Part shown: positions 11,155 through 22,223 of the stretch, piece after piece
Layout: each line of letters starts with the position of its first letter
Numbering within the stretch: position 1 is the first letter of the stretch
Assembly (NCBI GenBank): GCA_033557465.1
Contig: CM066035.1
Span: forward strand, 904,053,309 to 904,117,308
Source of the DNA: Ichthyophis bannanicus
Lineage: Eukaryota > Chordata > Amphibia > Gymnophiona > Ichthyophiidae
Reading direction: 5' to 3'
DNA: 64,000 nucleotides
Program-made: the position numbers and the translations under genes
The notes under the pieces: model-generated
The model's database searches: none
The model's input: only the letters and a program-made list of their open reading frames with translations
Told to the model about the DNA's origin: nothing

Positions 11155-11333
11155 CCCGTTTCCAGGAGTGAAATGTTTTGCTAGTTCTGGTTTTAAATTT
11201 GCATCGCAATGCAGTATGGTATTTGTAGTCTTTGATTTTGACCATTGGAATCAGTGCTGCAGGGCCCATAATGCATCAGAATGAGACTTACCGAAATCCA
11301 GGACTGGCTTAAATTCTCACTCCTGGAAATGGG
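11155..11333. repeat. Short foldback (MITE-like) repeat
   Basis: The ends cccgtttccaggagtga and tcactcctggaaatggg are near-perfect inverted repeats about 180 bases apart. No target duplication was recognised, so the superfamily is unassigned. Confidence 0.5.
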
Positions 11334-11617
11334 CCATTTGGCAACTCTTGGAATAGTGTTGGGCCACTTGGAGGGATTTTCAGTCCGATGCTGTCCATAT
11401 AGCAGTTGAAAATACACAGATTGTACGTTTGCCAGTTGCTGATAAATGTATAACTTTTGAAAATTGGCCCCCAGGTTTTCAAGGTGTCAGAAAAGTCTAA
11501 ATTAGAGGGTCTTTCTGTTTGCAGACTTTGCAGTTTGTAAGACCTTCCCATTAAAGATACACACTGTTACATTAATGAAACGGACACAAAAAGGTCTCTT
11601 TTTTAATTGCACTCATG

Positions 11618-11623
11618 TTTATT
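11618..11623 (-). terminator. Candidate distal poly(A) signal for NHSL1
   Basis: Minus-strand AATAAA in the context ctgcaaataaacatgag, followed about 15 bases later by an A-rich stretch. It is the last such signal before repeat-dominated sequence and marks the end of an AT-rich, repeat-poor block. Other AATAAA hexamers occur on this strand near 13757 and 19038. Confidence 0.4.
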
Positions 11624-12029
11624 TGCAGCTTCTAAACACACTTTCTAGTAAATCAAACTTTTTCAGACATGTTGTTAGAGGGGTTTCACAATGGAATTGT
11701 CACCAGTGTTACTAAAAATAAATACAAGGCGTAACGTGTTGCACGGCTCTAAAATATACAAAGGTGAATTTGATGTAAACTTTGAAAACATTTTACAAAA
11801 AGAACCTTCTTTTTCAACAATTTAAAAAGTTTGTATTTACAGATATTACAAAAATACAAAATGGATGCAAGCCCATGAACCATTGTCTTTTCTACCAGCA
11901 CAAACTGGTGCTAGTACCAAATTAGTTACACTGTAACCTTCTTAATTTTTTTTTAATCTAGTAAATCAAACACTGTTTCATTAAATCTGCCGTCAGTGCA
12001 GCAAATGCAGTCAACTAATGACCTTTGGC

Positions 12030-12047
12030 AAAAAAAAAAAAAAAAAA
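12030..12047 (+). repeat. (A)18 tract
   Basis: Uninterrupted A run. It may be the poly(A) relic of a retroposed sequence, but no clear head precedes it. Confidence 0.7.
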
Positions 12048-12049
12048 GC

Positions 12050-13312
12050 AAACATCTGCTTGAACCGCTGTACTTGGCTATTCCAAGTCCTCTACCTCGC
12101 CCAAAAACCAACACAAAATAATAGGTTAAATTTAGCTTACTGTTATTTTAAAGAACAGAGCTACAGCTACAGATCGTCAGCAGGGAGAAGGGGAGCAGAA
12201 TCCTTTCAGTAACATCAGTGCTAAAGAAATAGTTTGGTTTGATGGTGTACTGTAGACGCTACCCTGGTATATCTCACCTACCTAGTTTTAAAATGGCAAT
12301 GCCGTCTCAGCCGCAAACCGGCATCTCTGATGCCTTAAAAATCATATTGTAGGCATCGATGAAATCCTTTCTTAAATGTTCTCCACTGCCCCTTCCATCC
12401 CACGCAGTACTGCCCGATATTCAAGGGCGGTGGCTAGCCATTCGAAAGTGACTAGCCATGGCCGCTGAACCTTAGACCCGGAGATTCAATGCTAGGACCA
12501 GCATTGACTCTCCGGGTCAGCGCACTTAACGTGTTTTAGCAGGTCTGCTAATTGCGTTTATCTCTTTCAATTTTGGGCTCACCCTTCTTGGCGCTAAATT
12601 TCTAATTTAGCACAACACTGCCTATGATTTCATTTGCCAGGCAAAACTGAGGAACGATTATTCAGCATTCTAATATAAAGTGACTTTATTAAAAGGTATT
12701 AACCACTTCTATGAAGAGATTCACTCAAGGCAGTATATAACAGGCGTATCTTGACAGAGGCAACTTATGTTGTAGTGAAGAGCATCACAATAGCAAAATC
12801 ATCAAAATCGCCTTGTGAGTCAAAATGTTCTGTGTTTTCAATTTATATTGTATCTATTAAACTCCATGTCCAGGTTTGTACTGTATTAAAAAGAATACTC
12901 ACTAAATCCAAGATGAATGTTTTCAGTTTAAAATTTCAATGCACAATTCTCTTTCGGTAGCAGAGTATTATAAAATGACTTCTAGTATAGATCCAAAGTG
13001 ACGAAGCCCAGCTGTTTGGATTAAGATGCCAATTTGCTTTAATAGAACTCTTCTAGGCAGGGGTCCGATCTACACCAAAATGTAAAAGCTTTAAAAGTGT
13101 GAAGTGAGTTCTGTTCAGGTCTCATGCCAAGAACTCTGTCAACTATTAACTTTTCAAACACTTTGCTACGCTGATCACTTTTAAACTTTTGCTCCTGTTT
13201 CCTGTAGTCATTCACCCTGTTTGATTATAATGGAAGTAAGCATGAAAGATATTTGCAGAGACTATGTGCTTGTGCGCAGTACTAACATCCTTCACCCCTT
13301 CCCATTTGCAGC
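12050..13312. other. AT-rich non-coding stretch with one repeat fragment
   Basis: At 12410-12560 lies a fragment (ccgatattcaagggcggtggctagcc ...) related to the gaatattca-type repeats at 38680-39424 and 44030-45720. Otherwise I see no gene. It falls within the proposed NHSL1 3' UTR or flank. Confidence 0.4.
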
Positions 13313-13717
13313 CAGGGCTGGCTACACCACTCGAGCAAACTAGGTGCTAGCCTAGGACGGCAGTTACTGGGTACATCAAGGAGAAGCAACAGTCAAAGCC
13401 AACGCAGAGAACCATAGGCATATGCTCTTAATCGCAGGGAGTGTGGGTAATGTTCAACCAACTCATTTACTGGGATAAATTGCCCTCGCTAGGTGTATAA
13501 ATACAAAGCAAATTTTAATATTTAAAAGTGTGATGGCCGGCTATGAATTTTTACAAGATTGTTTTGGGATGAGCGATGTTGGGATAATCCTAATTATTGA
13601 GTTTAATTATCAGAATCTCAGGTGGACCTAGGGGCAAGAAAGATAATTGGGGGGGGGGAGGGGATTTGCCTAGGCCGCCTAAAGACCTATTTGCAGCACC
13701 TCTAGAGACCCGCCCTG
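13313..13717. mobile_element. hAT-type MITE, cagggctggc family
   Basis: Starts cagggctggctac and ends cccgccctg, short inverted ends of the CAGGG type usual for hAT elements. Internally it carries the tagcctaggacggc / tgcctaggccgcc pair shared with 18383-18532 and 44742-45115. No clear 8-base target duplication remains. Confidence 0.5.
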
Positions 13718-16336
13718 AACATCAGGACACCCGTGAAATGCATTTTGTGATATAAAATTTATTATAAAGCAGTTTAATCTTCAGAATGTCTTAGTTCCGT
13801 CCGATTAACGATCCTTGAAAGTTTCTCAACAGTTTTCTTTGCTATAGTGTTTCGATTGCCTTTATATTTATTAAGTCTCTGCCTTATGCACTGTTATGAG
13901 TAAAACAAAAAATACAATAAACCCCATTTATACACATCCCACTTTCCATTTACATTTAACTCCTCTGTCCCGACACCTATGCCACCCCATAGGTCCGTGC
14001 CGCTGTCTCCCTTCATCCTATATCATTCCCTGCTCTGTACCTGCTCAAGAATTCACCCCCTGCTCTAACCCTCCTCGCATGCAAAGCCATTTCCTCACGT
14101 AACAATAGCTCGCTGACTTTAACGTGCCGACTACTTCCGCACCGCGGAAACCTCCAAACAGAAAGATTAAAAAGTGTAAAACATATTAGCCCAAACAACT
14201 ACATTTTTTTTCTCTGAGCTTTAAGACAATAAAATTCAAGTAATCTCAAGTAATCCGGCTTGTGTTTCCCTGCCTTCGTTTTTCAAAGCACTCACCTTGA
14301 TATATCGCCGTGGCCTATGTTGCTTATCAGAGTTAAACGGACAAGATCAGATAGATTGTAGAAGAAACAAAATATACTTTTACGGCCCAAATATCACTGT
14401 GCACACGAGGCAAAAATGCCACTTGCCATTTTCCTGCAGTCTTTCCACAGAAAAGTCATACGAGAATATTTGTGCACTGCTAGGACATAGCATGATATAC
14501 TAGTGATTCTCTGTACAAGACAGCAAAGTTACCCCTGCCACCTAAAACTGTTACAGCACTTTCTGAGTTAAGACAGACATGGCAGTGTCCCGTTAAAAAT
14601 CAAGAGTGAAGCAGCCCCCATCGCCAATAAATGGGTCTTAAAAGCTTTAATGAGCCAGCGCTTCAACCTTTCCCATACCCACTGGTTCCCTAACTCTGCA
14701 CCCACAGTGTTGCTTTTGTAGATATTTTAGATAGTGCGAAATTCAAAAGTACGTAGAAAAAGCTTCACTAAATATTAATAGTAGATACGGAAGTCTAAAT
14801 TGTGAGCACACCTTTTGTTCATTCGTTTTGATCTTTGCAGGTCCGGAAAGTTTATTTCATTATTTTGGCCACATTAGAGAACCAAGAATTACAGCACAAA
14901 CGCTAAAGATACTAGCTAGATTGTGATGGCCCCTGAAAGATGAGTGGGGGGCTCCCTGTAACATGGAGAATGAGGATACAGTAGTGGTGGCCAGTGATAC
15001 CTGTGTATTGCTGGGCCAGTCTTGTGATTTGGTGTTATTAGCATTGAATGGATTTGAGCCGGTGTCCTACGACTACTAAGCATTTATAAAGCGCTAGCAG
15101 GTCTCTGCCCACGCTGGCCCTGGTACAGGAAGGTGCTGCGATATCGCGCTTTAAGGCACGAGAAACAGGCTGCCTGCCCTTCTTGACTAAAAGCACAATA
15201 TCACAGCACCTCCCCCCCTCCCTACCAGCAGCCGCGTGGCTAGTGGACTCCCGCAAAGTTTGGCAGGAACGTAGATTCTAGCACTAATAATCCTTCTGTC
15301 TTGCAGCACAAATGCAAGAAAAAAGCCAAGTGCGCTATGGATGTCTGGCTATAGGAAGTGGAGAGAATGTAGCTAATAAATAAGCTAAATAAATACACTT
15401 TATCCTATGCCCAAACAGCTTGAATTCATGGCAAGCTTGAACAGTCATAGGCTAGCACTGCAATTCCTACCAGCCCGGCAGGACTTTGTTAGCTCATCTC
15501 GAGGGACACACTGCCTCACTTCAGTGTGAACTCGGGGATTGCTGCTCTGATTTCGGTTGCAGACCTCCTTCATCGATGGGGTAAAAGCAGAGCTTGTGAA
15601 CTCTTGTGGCTTTTCCTAAGGTTCTAGGGCTTCATTTAAAAAGAATAAATAATGGCTCCAGTAAAAAGGAGGGAGAGGGTGGATGGATTTTGCACATTTC
15701 CGCTGGAGCAGTTAATAGTAGCAGTAAGGTTTCTCTTTTAGGCGCTCTTAAAGCTGAGTTGTGTTGCCCGTCACTATGATCAGTCGGAGGATTGACTTGC
15801 TCGCTTGCTTGGTGCTGGAAGTCCTATAAGGAAGGTGACTACAGTCATTGGGGGTTGTAGGTCCATTCTGATAGTGACACCCAGAACTATCAACATGGGA
15901 GGGTCCCAAGCCAGGTGGGGCAGGAGCACTCTTTCGAGTTAGTCTGCAAAGCAAGAAGCCCAAAAAGCAAGAGGGCATCAAAAGCAACCTTCGCCCAGGA
16001 AAGTTTTGTCAGCGACTGCCCGGGTGATACTTGCCTGATTGGAGACTGGCGCTGGAAGTGTTTATTTCAAAGTCCCCTTCTGCTGGTTTGTGTACAGGAA
16101 GCGCTGTACAAGTCAATTACACTACACAGTTTTGGAAGTTGTTAAGGGGAAAAAAATGGAACAAAACCACCAACTACTGCAGGTCCTGGTGCCTTCCCAT
16201 TAAATCTATCGAACTGATGGCTCTGTACAGCCAGACAGGGGCAGAGGTAAGACTCAGGAGAATCAGCATGGAACAGAGAAAAACATCCCTATACCTTGAA
16301 CATCTACCAGTAATAAAAGACGAACTTACACTCTGA
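13718..16336. other. Non-coding stretch, probable 3' UTR or flank
   Basis: No convincing gene and no repeat boundaries were recognised over this 2.6-kb segment. It is AT-rich, with an AATAAA on the minus strand near 13757. Short open frames on both strands show no domain. Confidence 0.4.
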
Positions 16337-16545
16337 ATGAGCCTGAGCTTGGCTAATCTCAGAAATTTAACAGGGCTGAGTACTGGGATGGGAGACCACC
16401 TTGCAATTCCAGATACCGCAGGCTTACGGCACAGAAGAAAGGCCTGGCATCTACTTCGGGTTGCATCTTGCCAAGAAAACCCACTGGCTGGGTTGCTGGG
16501 AGTCTGCATTGACTTGATGCCGCATGCTTTTTCCACTCCCCTGAT
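16337..16545 (+). mobile_element. 5S rRNA-derived SINE
   Basis: Bases 16345-16400 match the internal promoter half of 5S rRNA (gctaatctcagaaatttaacagggc, then gagtactgggatgggagacc) with several substitutions. They are followed by a body containing gccaagaaaaccca and cattgacttgatg. The 5' half of 5S rRNA is missing or degenerate, and the body has no place in a 5S gene, so this is a 5S-headed SINE (SINE3-like) and not a rRNA gene. Confidence 0.72.
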
Positions 16546-16779
16546 TGAGGGCTGACTGTGCTGGTTAAGCGATGGCAATAAGCCCTCTTGGACAGGGACC
16601 TTCCACTTCTACGCTTGTCGATTTCTGTGTTTCTTGTATAAATAGAGGAGAAGTTTTGAAGGGACGTCTGAAAAAAAGAAAGCAGGCACGTCCAGGTGCA
16701 GACATGATTTCACAAACGTGGCTGTGCCCGATATGGGCGTCTACATAGACATCCCCAGAACCAAAGTTCGGACCCTGGG

Positions 16780-16870
16780 CATCTAGGATAACCTAGTGGT
16801 TTGAGTAGTGGGCTAGGAACAGGGAAGACAGGATTCCGATCCCGCTGCTGCTATGGTTGAAATTCTGCTG
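16780..16870 (+). repeat. tRNA-derived SINE head fragment
   Basis: ctaggataacctagtggtttgagtagtgggct followed by gggaagacaggattccgatccc gives A-box- and B-box-like blocks at tRNA spacing. The fragment ends near ctgagtactgcagg. Confidence 0.5.
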
Positions 16871-17035
16871 AGTACTGCAGGTGATGGAGGGCTTTTGTCT
16901 CTACGTCATATGGATGGTTTTTCAGCCAAAACAAGCACTTTTCAGAAGCCTGCTCATGTCTGGAGCAGATCTAAACTTCAATGCGATGCCAGACATTCCT
17001 GAGATTAGGCAGGATGGGAATGCCCTGCTCATTCC

Positions 17036-17830
17036 TCCACCATGCCCCTGTTCAGACTTAGATTTAATGCTAATAAATGCAGGGTCATGCATTTGGGCTG
17101 CAAAAGTCCAAGGGAGCAGTACAGTGTAGGGGAGAAGTGCTTCTGTCCACGAAAGAAGAGACGGACCTGGGCGTGATCGTTTCTGAAGATCTTAAGGCGG
17201 CTAGACAAGGTAGAAAAGGCGACAGTGAAAGCCAGAGGGATGTTTGGGTGCATAGGACTGGCCAGAAGAAAAAAGGAGGCGATAGTGCCTCTGTATAAGT
17301 CTCTGGTGCGACCTCATTTGGAGTACTGTGTGCAGTTATGGAGACCCCCACCTTCAGAAGGATATAAGCAGGATGGAATCAGTGCAGGGGGTGGCTACTA
17401 AAATGGTTAGTGGTCTTCATTATAATCTGTCCTCATTATATGAGGACAGATTAAAGATCTTAATATATGTACATTAGAGGAAAGGCGAGATAGAGGAGAT
17501 ATGATAGAAATGTTTAAATACCTCCGTGGCATAAATGCACAAGAGGAGAGCCTCTTTCAATTGAAAGCAAGCTCCGCTACGAGGGGACATAGGATGAGGG
17601 TGAAAGGGGATAGACTCAGGAGTAATATGTGGAAATATTTCTTTATGGAAAGGGTTGTATATGTGTGGAATAGTCTTCCAGTGGAGGTGGTAATGATGAG
17701 GACAGTATCTGAATTCAAAAACACATGGGACAAACACAGAAGATTTCTAAAGGAAAGAAGGGAATCTAAAAGTTCAGATGGAAGGGCAGACTAGACAGGC
17801 CATGTGGTCTTTTTCTGCCCTCATGTTTGG
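17036..17830 (+). mobile_element. CR1 LINE, 5'-truncated 3' fragment
   Basis: It encodes degenerate CR1 RT C-terminal blocks (GSCIWAAKVQGSS in a shifted frame, ETDLGVIVSEDLK, MIEMFKYLRGIN) and ends in the CR1-type 3' UTR ggcagactagacaggccatgtggtc. It is closely related to the copy at 55010-56371 but carries more frameshifts. Confidence 0.82.
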
Positions 17831-18152
17831 ATGTCCTCATGCTGGGGACATCCCTAGAGCCGGCTTCATAATGGCTCTGGAGATGTCTCTTTGCCCGTTT
17901 TCAAACATCTAAAGCACAAACAGGTTTTCAGAAAGATCCCTTTAATGTTTCCCATAATGATGGATTTTAGTTTTCGTTTGCTGCACAGCACTGTGCACAC
18001 GGATGGCGCTCTGTGAAGAAATAACAAAAGTCAATGCAGCTCTTCCTTTCCAGAGTCCTCGACAAGTTGCAGAATGAGGATAGCCAAGTTCATCCTTTTG
18101 TAGGTATTTCAAAAATGCACAACATTAATTGCTCCTGCACATCCTGTGAATA

Positions 18153-18709
18153 GGGGCACCTTTAGCAAAGGCTGCGAACCAGATAGCGCCAAGACGCCAA
18201 CGCGCATGCATGCCGGCTAAGAGCTGCTAAAATGCATGGTAAGTGGCCATTGCGTGCTAGGAAGGAACGTGGGTAGGTTGGGGTGGAGATCACATTGCTG
18301 CGAGCGCATGGGCAATTGCTACGCACTCAGCGGCAATGTGGCAAATAGCGTGACCGTACAGAACGATACCTCTATGGGTGTCCACAGCCGGCCCCTTAGG
18401 TAGACTAGGCAATTGCTTCTGGGGTGCAGAAAAGTGCAGGGCATTCAAAGCCAAATAACAGCCAGGAGAGTCATACGACTTAAGGGTTGCCTAGGGTGGC
18501 AAAACCGTAAACCGACTCGAGAGCCAGCCCTGTGGGTGTCTTTAGGTGCACCCGCATTAATCATGCTATGCATACTGGCGCTCGATCTTGGGCTAACTGA
18601 TGGGAACTTGCTAGGCACGCCCCCGACAACTAGCGCGCAACAGTTACACTTACCGCAAGTTAGTGTTGCCAATTGTGTAGCAAGTGCAAACTTTTAGTAA
18701 AAAGGCCCC
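18153..18709. mobile_element. Tourist/Harbinger-like MITE
   Basis: The ends ggggcacctttagcaaaggctgc and (reverse complement) ggggcctttttactaaaagtttgc are imperfect inverted repeats of the GGGG..TTTACTAA type, about 560 bases apart. It holds no ORF of note. A hAT MITE (18383-18532) is inserted inside it. Confidence 0.6.
18383..18532. mobile_element. 150-bp hAT MITE with 8-bp target duplication
   Basis: The ends cacagccggc and gccagccctg are related inverted repeats. They are flanked by perfect direct repeats TGGGTGTC at 18375-18382 and 18533-18540, the 8-base duplication expected of hAT elements. Confidence 0.8.
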
Positions 18710-19610
18710 ACAGTGACTTAAAAAATTAAATTGAAATATCTGCTTCTTTCACAGAGGGGCACAAGTGCAGAAAACCTCGGATAATCATGTTATCTCCCAC
18801 CAGATCACAGCTGCACTTTTCCTCCTGAAACATCCGCTTAGTAAACGTCACTAGTTTGAACTTAAACTTAACATTACGTATTTGATATTTTCAGATGTTC
18901 CCTATTTGAACTGCATTAAAAAAAAAGCTGATCTGTAGTTTTTGATCATAAATCTCCACGTGGACATGGATATGTAGCATGATATGAGCGTGGTATTCAT
19001 AGAATACAGTTATCACCATATTTGTGGCTTCACCGGCTTTATTAAACATAGTTTTATGTTCTTTTTTTAATGCCGTAAAATCATTGGCCACCGTGGCCCA
19101 CTTTTTCCAGATAATTTTATGTACAAGCTTTATCAAAAATATGGTATTTACATATGCTTCTTAATTTCCTTTAAATCTTGCATCATTTCATCTTCATGTA
19201 CAAAAATACCAGTTCTAGGGAAGCACTACAAGGGGAGGAGAGGGGTGTGAATTAGTCCTACACGGGATATGTTGAAAAGCATTTTCTTTTGTCTACTTCT
19301 TTATGAAATCTTTTAAATCTAGTTAACAAAAAAAAAATTAGGATGAGGGGAAAGAGCTGGAGTTAATAGATAAATTCAGGAAACAGTGTACATTTCTAGT
19401 TTAGGGAACGCGAAACAGTAAACCAGCCACACAACCCTATTTTCTTTTCCAGCATATCTTGTGAAACACAAGCCTGTATATGCATTTCGACTGCACCCTG
19501 TGATTCTCTAAGCACCCTGGAGTTTGCGTGTGACGATCACTTCCATTCTCATGAAATGTGCATGTTGTAGGCAGACCCTGAGGCCCAAGGGTTCGGGCAT
19601 GACCTAGGTC

Positions 19611-20181
19611 CTAGGCTGAACTCTGGGATGAGCGGTCATCATGGGGGCTGCCATCAGAGTTCTCGGTCTCCCCTTCAGAGATAGCCTGCATGGGTGTACT
19701 GTATAGCCGGCAACGCACGCTGTAGCGACCGCTACTGGCGGTGGGTGGAATCCGGGATCGTCCCACCCGGGAAGCCGCAGACATGGAGACACTCTTGGTA
19801 GAGAATCCCTCTAGGCTAGTTCTAGGGGAGCAGGGGGAGAGGGGAGATAATGCGTCAGCAATCGGTGATGCTTGGGTGGACTCGTCATAGCTCGGAGAGG
19901 AATCGGCAAGTAGCTCACCAAGAGACTTGGTCATAATTGGACTCTTCAGTATCTCTGTAGCTGACATTCGATAGCTCGAATCTGACCGACTGCCTTTCTT
20001 CAAAAGTAACAGCTTAAACTCTTCGTTCGATGTATTGGATTTTTTGGCATTCCGATATATAAGACCAGGAGACTTGTGAGTGCTTATCGGTGTTCCCCCG
20101 CTGTTACCTGCGGAGGCTTTTGATCTGTTCTTTGCAGCCGCATCTCCCGACTCTTTCCTTCCAAGTATTTTTCTTTTAGAT
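19611..20181 (-). CDS. NHSL1: NHSL1, last coding exon (C-terminus and stop)
   Basis: This exon encodes the C-terminal 189 residues of NHS-like protein 1, an adaptor that binds the WAVE/SCAR complex and restrains lamellipodial actin assembly. The acceptor is ttttttatag; the exon's first A completes the codon split by the previous donor (AG|A, Arg). It then reads [75 protein letters not shown] and [20 protein letters not shown] before TAG at 19613-19611. These blocks are diagnostic of the NHS family C-terminus, and the sequence as a whole reads as NHSL1 rather than NHS. The frame is intact, and the serine-rich composition suggests disorder. Confidence 0.93.
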
Positions 20182-20883
20182 CTATAAAAAAGAAATAACT
20201 GATTAATAAACTGTGAGCAATAAAGAAGTTTGAATTTACAATGCAGCTCGAACCATGAGAAGAATTTACCATTTCTTTTAGGTGGGTAAATACACATTTA
20301 CCCAGGTAAAATCTGCCTTTTGGAAATTCCACTCCTGCTCAATGTGCATTATTTCACAAAAAACAGCTTCTATCTCTCTCTCTCGCCCCTGATTGCCCAA
20401 TTGGTCCCTGCACTTCCTTCCTTCCAGCCAGCAAGGCGAGAGAAGCATTTGCCTAATATCTGCCACCTCTGTTGCCTAGTATCATTCTGCAGGTCCGAAT
20501 TGCAGCGCTGGCAGGTTTAGCAAGACCACGAGGCACCTCATGGTTCAAACAGTGAAGCCTGGAGCTGGCTGATGGAGGATGGATGCAGGTTTTTCCTGCT
20601 TCCCTCCTCCAAGTGATGGAGTCGATGCTGGCAGAAATGAGGGAGACTTAGGGACGGCTTGCAGAATGGGGAACAAGGTCAGTGGAAGGTCATCAGCACC
20701 CAAAGGAGGGCATCTCTCTCTAATCAGCGGAGTAGCTGTAGGAGCTAGAACCCTGGCCAGGGAGTCCACTGCTCTCCCGGCGAATCATGCAGCCACTGAC
20801 CCAGGTTCTGCAGGTTGTAGCAGCCGAGTATCATTGAACTGTTTGCCATGAACAGCCTTGCTCTTATTTTTTTTCCCAGTTAA

Positions 20884-21027
20884 TTAGTTTTTTAGAACAA
20901 CGAAAGCAGCTCCCTTCTTGGATTTCTGTGCCCCAAATGCATCACTGAACTTGATTCTCATTAGATATTGCCTGACAAGCTCATCACATGCATCATTTCC
21001 AAATGGTTTAAGCCAAAACCTGTCATT
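20884..21027 (-). other. Candidate alternative terminal exon within the NHSL1 intron
   Basis: On the minus strand a strong polypyrimidine/acceptor (ccttgttcttttcag) at 21042-21028 precedes an open stretch reading NDRFWLKPFGNDACDELV, then RQYLMRIKFSDAFGAQKSKK and GAAFVVLKN, then TAA at 20886-20884. If splicing uses the AG at 21021-21020, the preceding NHSL1 exon (phase 2) joins in frame as ...AVIHR-FWLKPFG.... I do not recognise the peptide, but its composition and codon pattern look coding. It could be an alternative NHSL1 C-terminus, an exon of a retrocopy, or chance. It is shorter than the main C-terminus and lacks the conserved [15 protein letters not shown] tail. Confidence 0.4.
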
Positions 21028-21334
21028 CTGAAAAGAACAAGGTACAATATATTAACTTAGCAAGGCAGAAGCAGAAGAGACAAAGGCGGAAAGAGACAAC
21101 TTTAAACTTCTGCTCAATTTCCAGAGCAAAGAATGTCAGCATGCTGCGAAAAATTCCCTGGAGGAGACAGTGAAGAAAAACGAGAGAGCAAGAAAGTGAG
21201 AAAAGGAGAGCTTTTACGTAAAAGAGAGAACTGAGAGAGGAAGTATTATAAGCTTACAAAATAGAGATGGGCTGTTTCCATTTTGATTATCTACATTTGG
21301 ACATACAGTGGAATTTCCAGGGGTGGTGAAGGAG

Positions 21335-21452
21335 AATCTTTTTTATTTATTATTTATTTATTTAGCTATTTTTCAAGACCGCTAATCTGCTAGTCTAAGC
21401 GGTTTATGTGAGAACAACATAGCCAACGAGGCTTTACATAAAACAGTATAAC
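21335..21452 (-). repeat. LINE 3' tail fragment (reverse strand)
   Basis: An (AAAT)n-type tail (ttatttattatttatttattt on plus) is followed by a gcggtttatgtg segment, like the 3' hairpin tails at 10625-10812 and 26288-26490 but more diverged. Confidence 0.5.
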
Positions 21453-21971
21453 ATAGGGGTATGTTTACTAAATCGTCTTAACGTAGCAGCGCTGACGTTA
21501 TCGTGTGATAATGTAACGTTATCGCGTGATAACGTCGGCAGCAGCGTTAAGGCACACAAACGCTGTGAAAGCCATGTCTGAAGGGTGGAGTAAGGTTCCC
21601 CAGAGGGTGGAGATAGGGATCAATGGGCGGAGAGTGGGCGGGGAGAGGCTCCATGCACACTAATCCCGTGAAATGAAGTCCTGAAAATTAGCGCCAGTGA
21701 AAACCTTGTGCTAGAGGCACATTTGCAGGAGAGAGAAACCATTTCAGAAAGAAATGTGCAGCAAAGGCAGGGAAACCCAGAAAAGTGATAGTAGTGATAC
21801 ATGTGCAGGAACCAAAAAGGCAAATAAACATATAAAATGACCAGAACAACATTTAAAATCCCAATAACCAAGCCGGCCAATAGTGATATTAATGATAAAC
21901 ATAAAGCAACACTACTGACAAAGCACAAAAAAAGAAAATATCATGTTTGGAAGGGTCTATGCTCTGTCCCC

Positions 21972-22223
21972 CTACAAAGTGAATGATCCCACATTGAAAT
22001 AGCGCCGATCAGGGTTTCTGTCGTTTAGATTGGGCAGGTTTGTTATGGCGTGCACATGTGCAGCAACAGCAGAGTGGGCACGTAGGAAAGGGCAACTGTA
22101 CTGATGCTGCAAATGGGATACAGGGGGCTGCAGGCGGCACATGCTGTGGTCCAGCTGGGGCACAGTGCGGACTAGGCAGATGCCTAGGTGGCACATAGGA
22201 ATGCCGAAACTGTAAAGCAGCAA
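21972..22223 (-). other. Short open frame conserved between Harbinger-like copies A and B
   Basis: An 83-codon minus-strand frame (starts MLLYSFGIPMCHLGICLV, ends NVGSFTL) recurs nearly unchanged at 34969-34718 in copy B. Its overlap with other frames and Cys/His/Pro-rich content give no domain. Conservation may simply reflect recent copying of the DNA. Confidence 0.25.

Larger units (their letters stand above)
11600..19610 (-). other. NHSL1: Probable NHSL1 3' UTR and downstream flank, interrupted by TEs
   Basis: It lies directly downstream of the NHSL1 stop codon on the minus strand. Blocks 11570-12330, 12650-13300, 13740-15740 and 18710-19600 are AT-rich and poor in recognisable repeats, and several AATAAA hexamers occur on the minus strand. 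The TEs described separately (5S SINE, CR1 tail, MITEs) sit between these blocks. How far the transcript really extends cannot be decided from sequence alone; an earlier poly(A) site is quite possible. Confidence 0.4.

Noticed and set aside
16337..16420. 5S rRNA gene
   Set aside because: Only the promoter half is recognisable, it is substituted, and it is fused to a SINE body.
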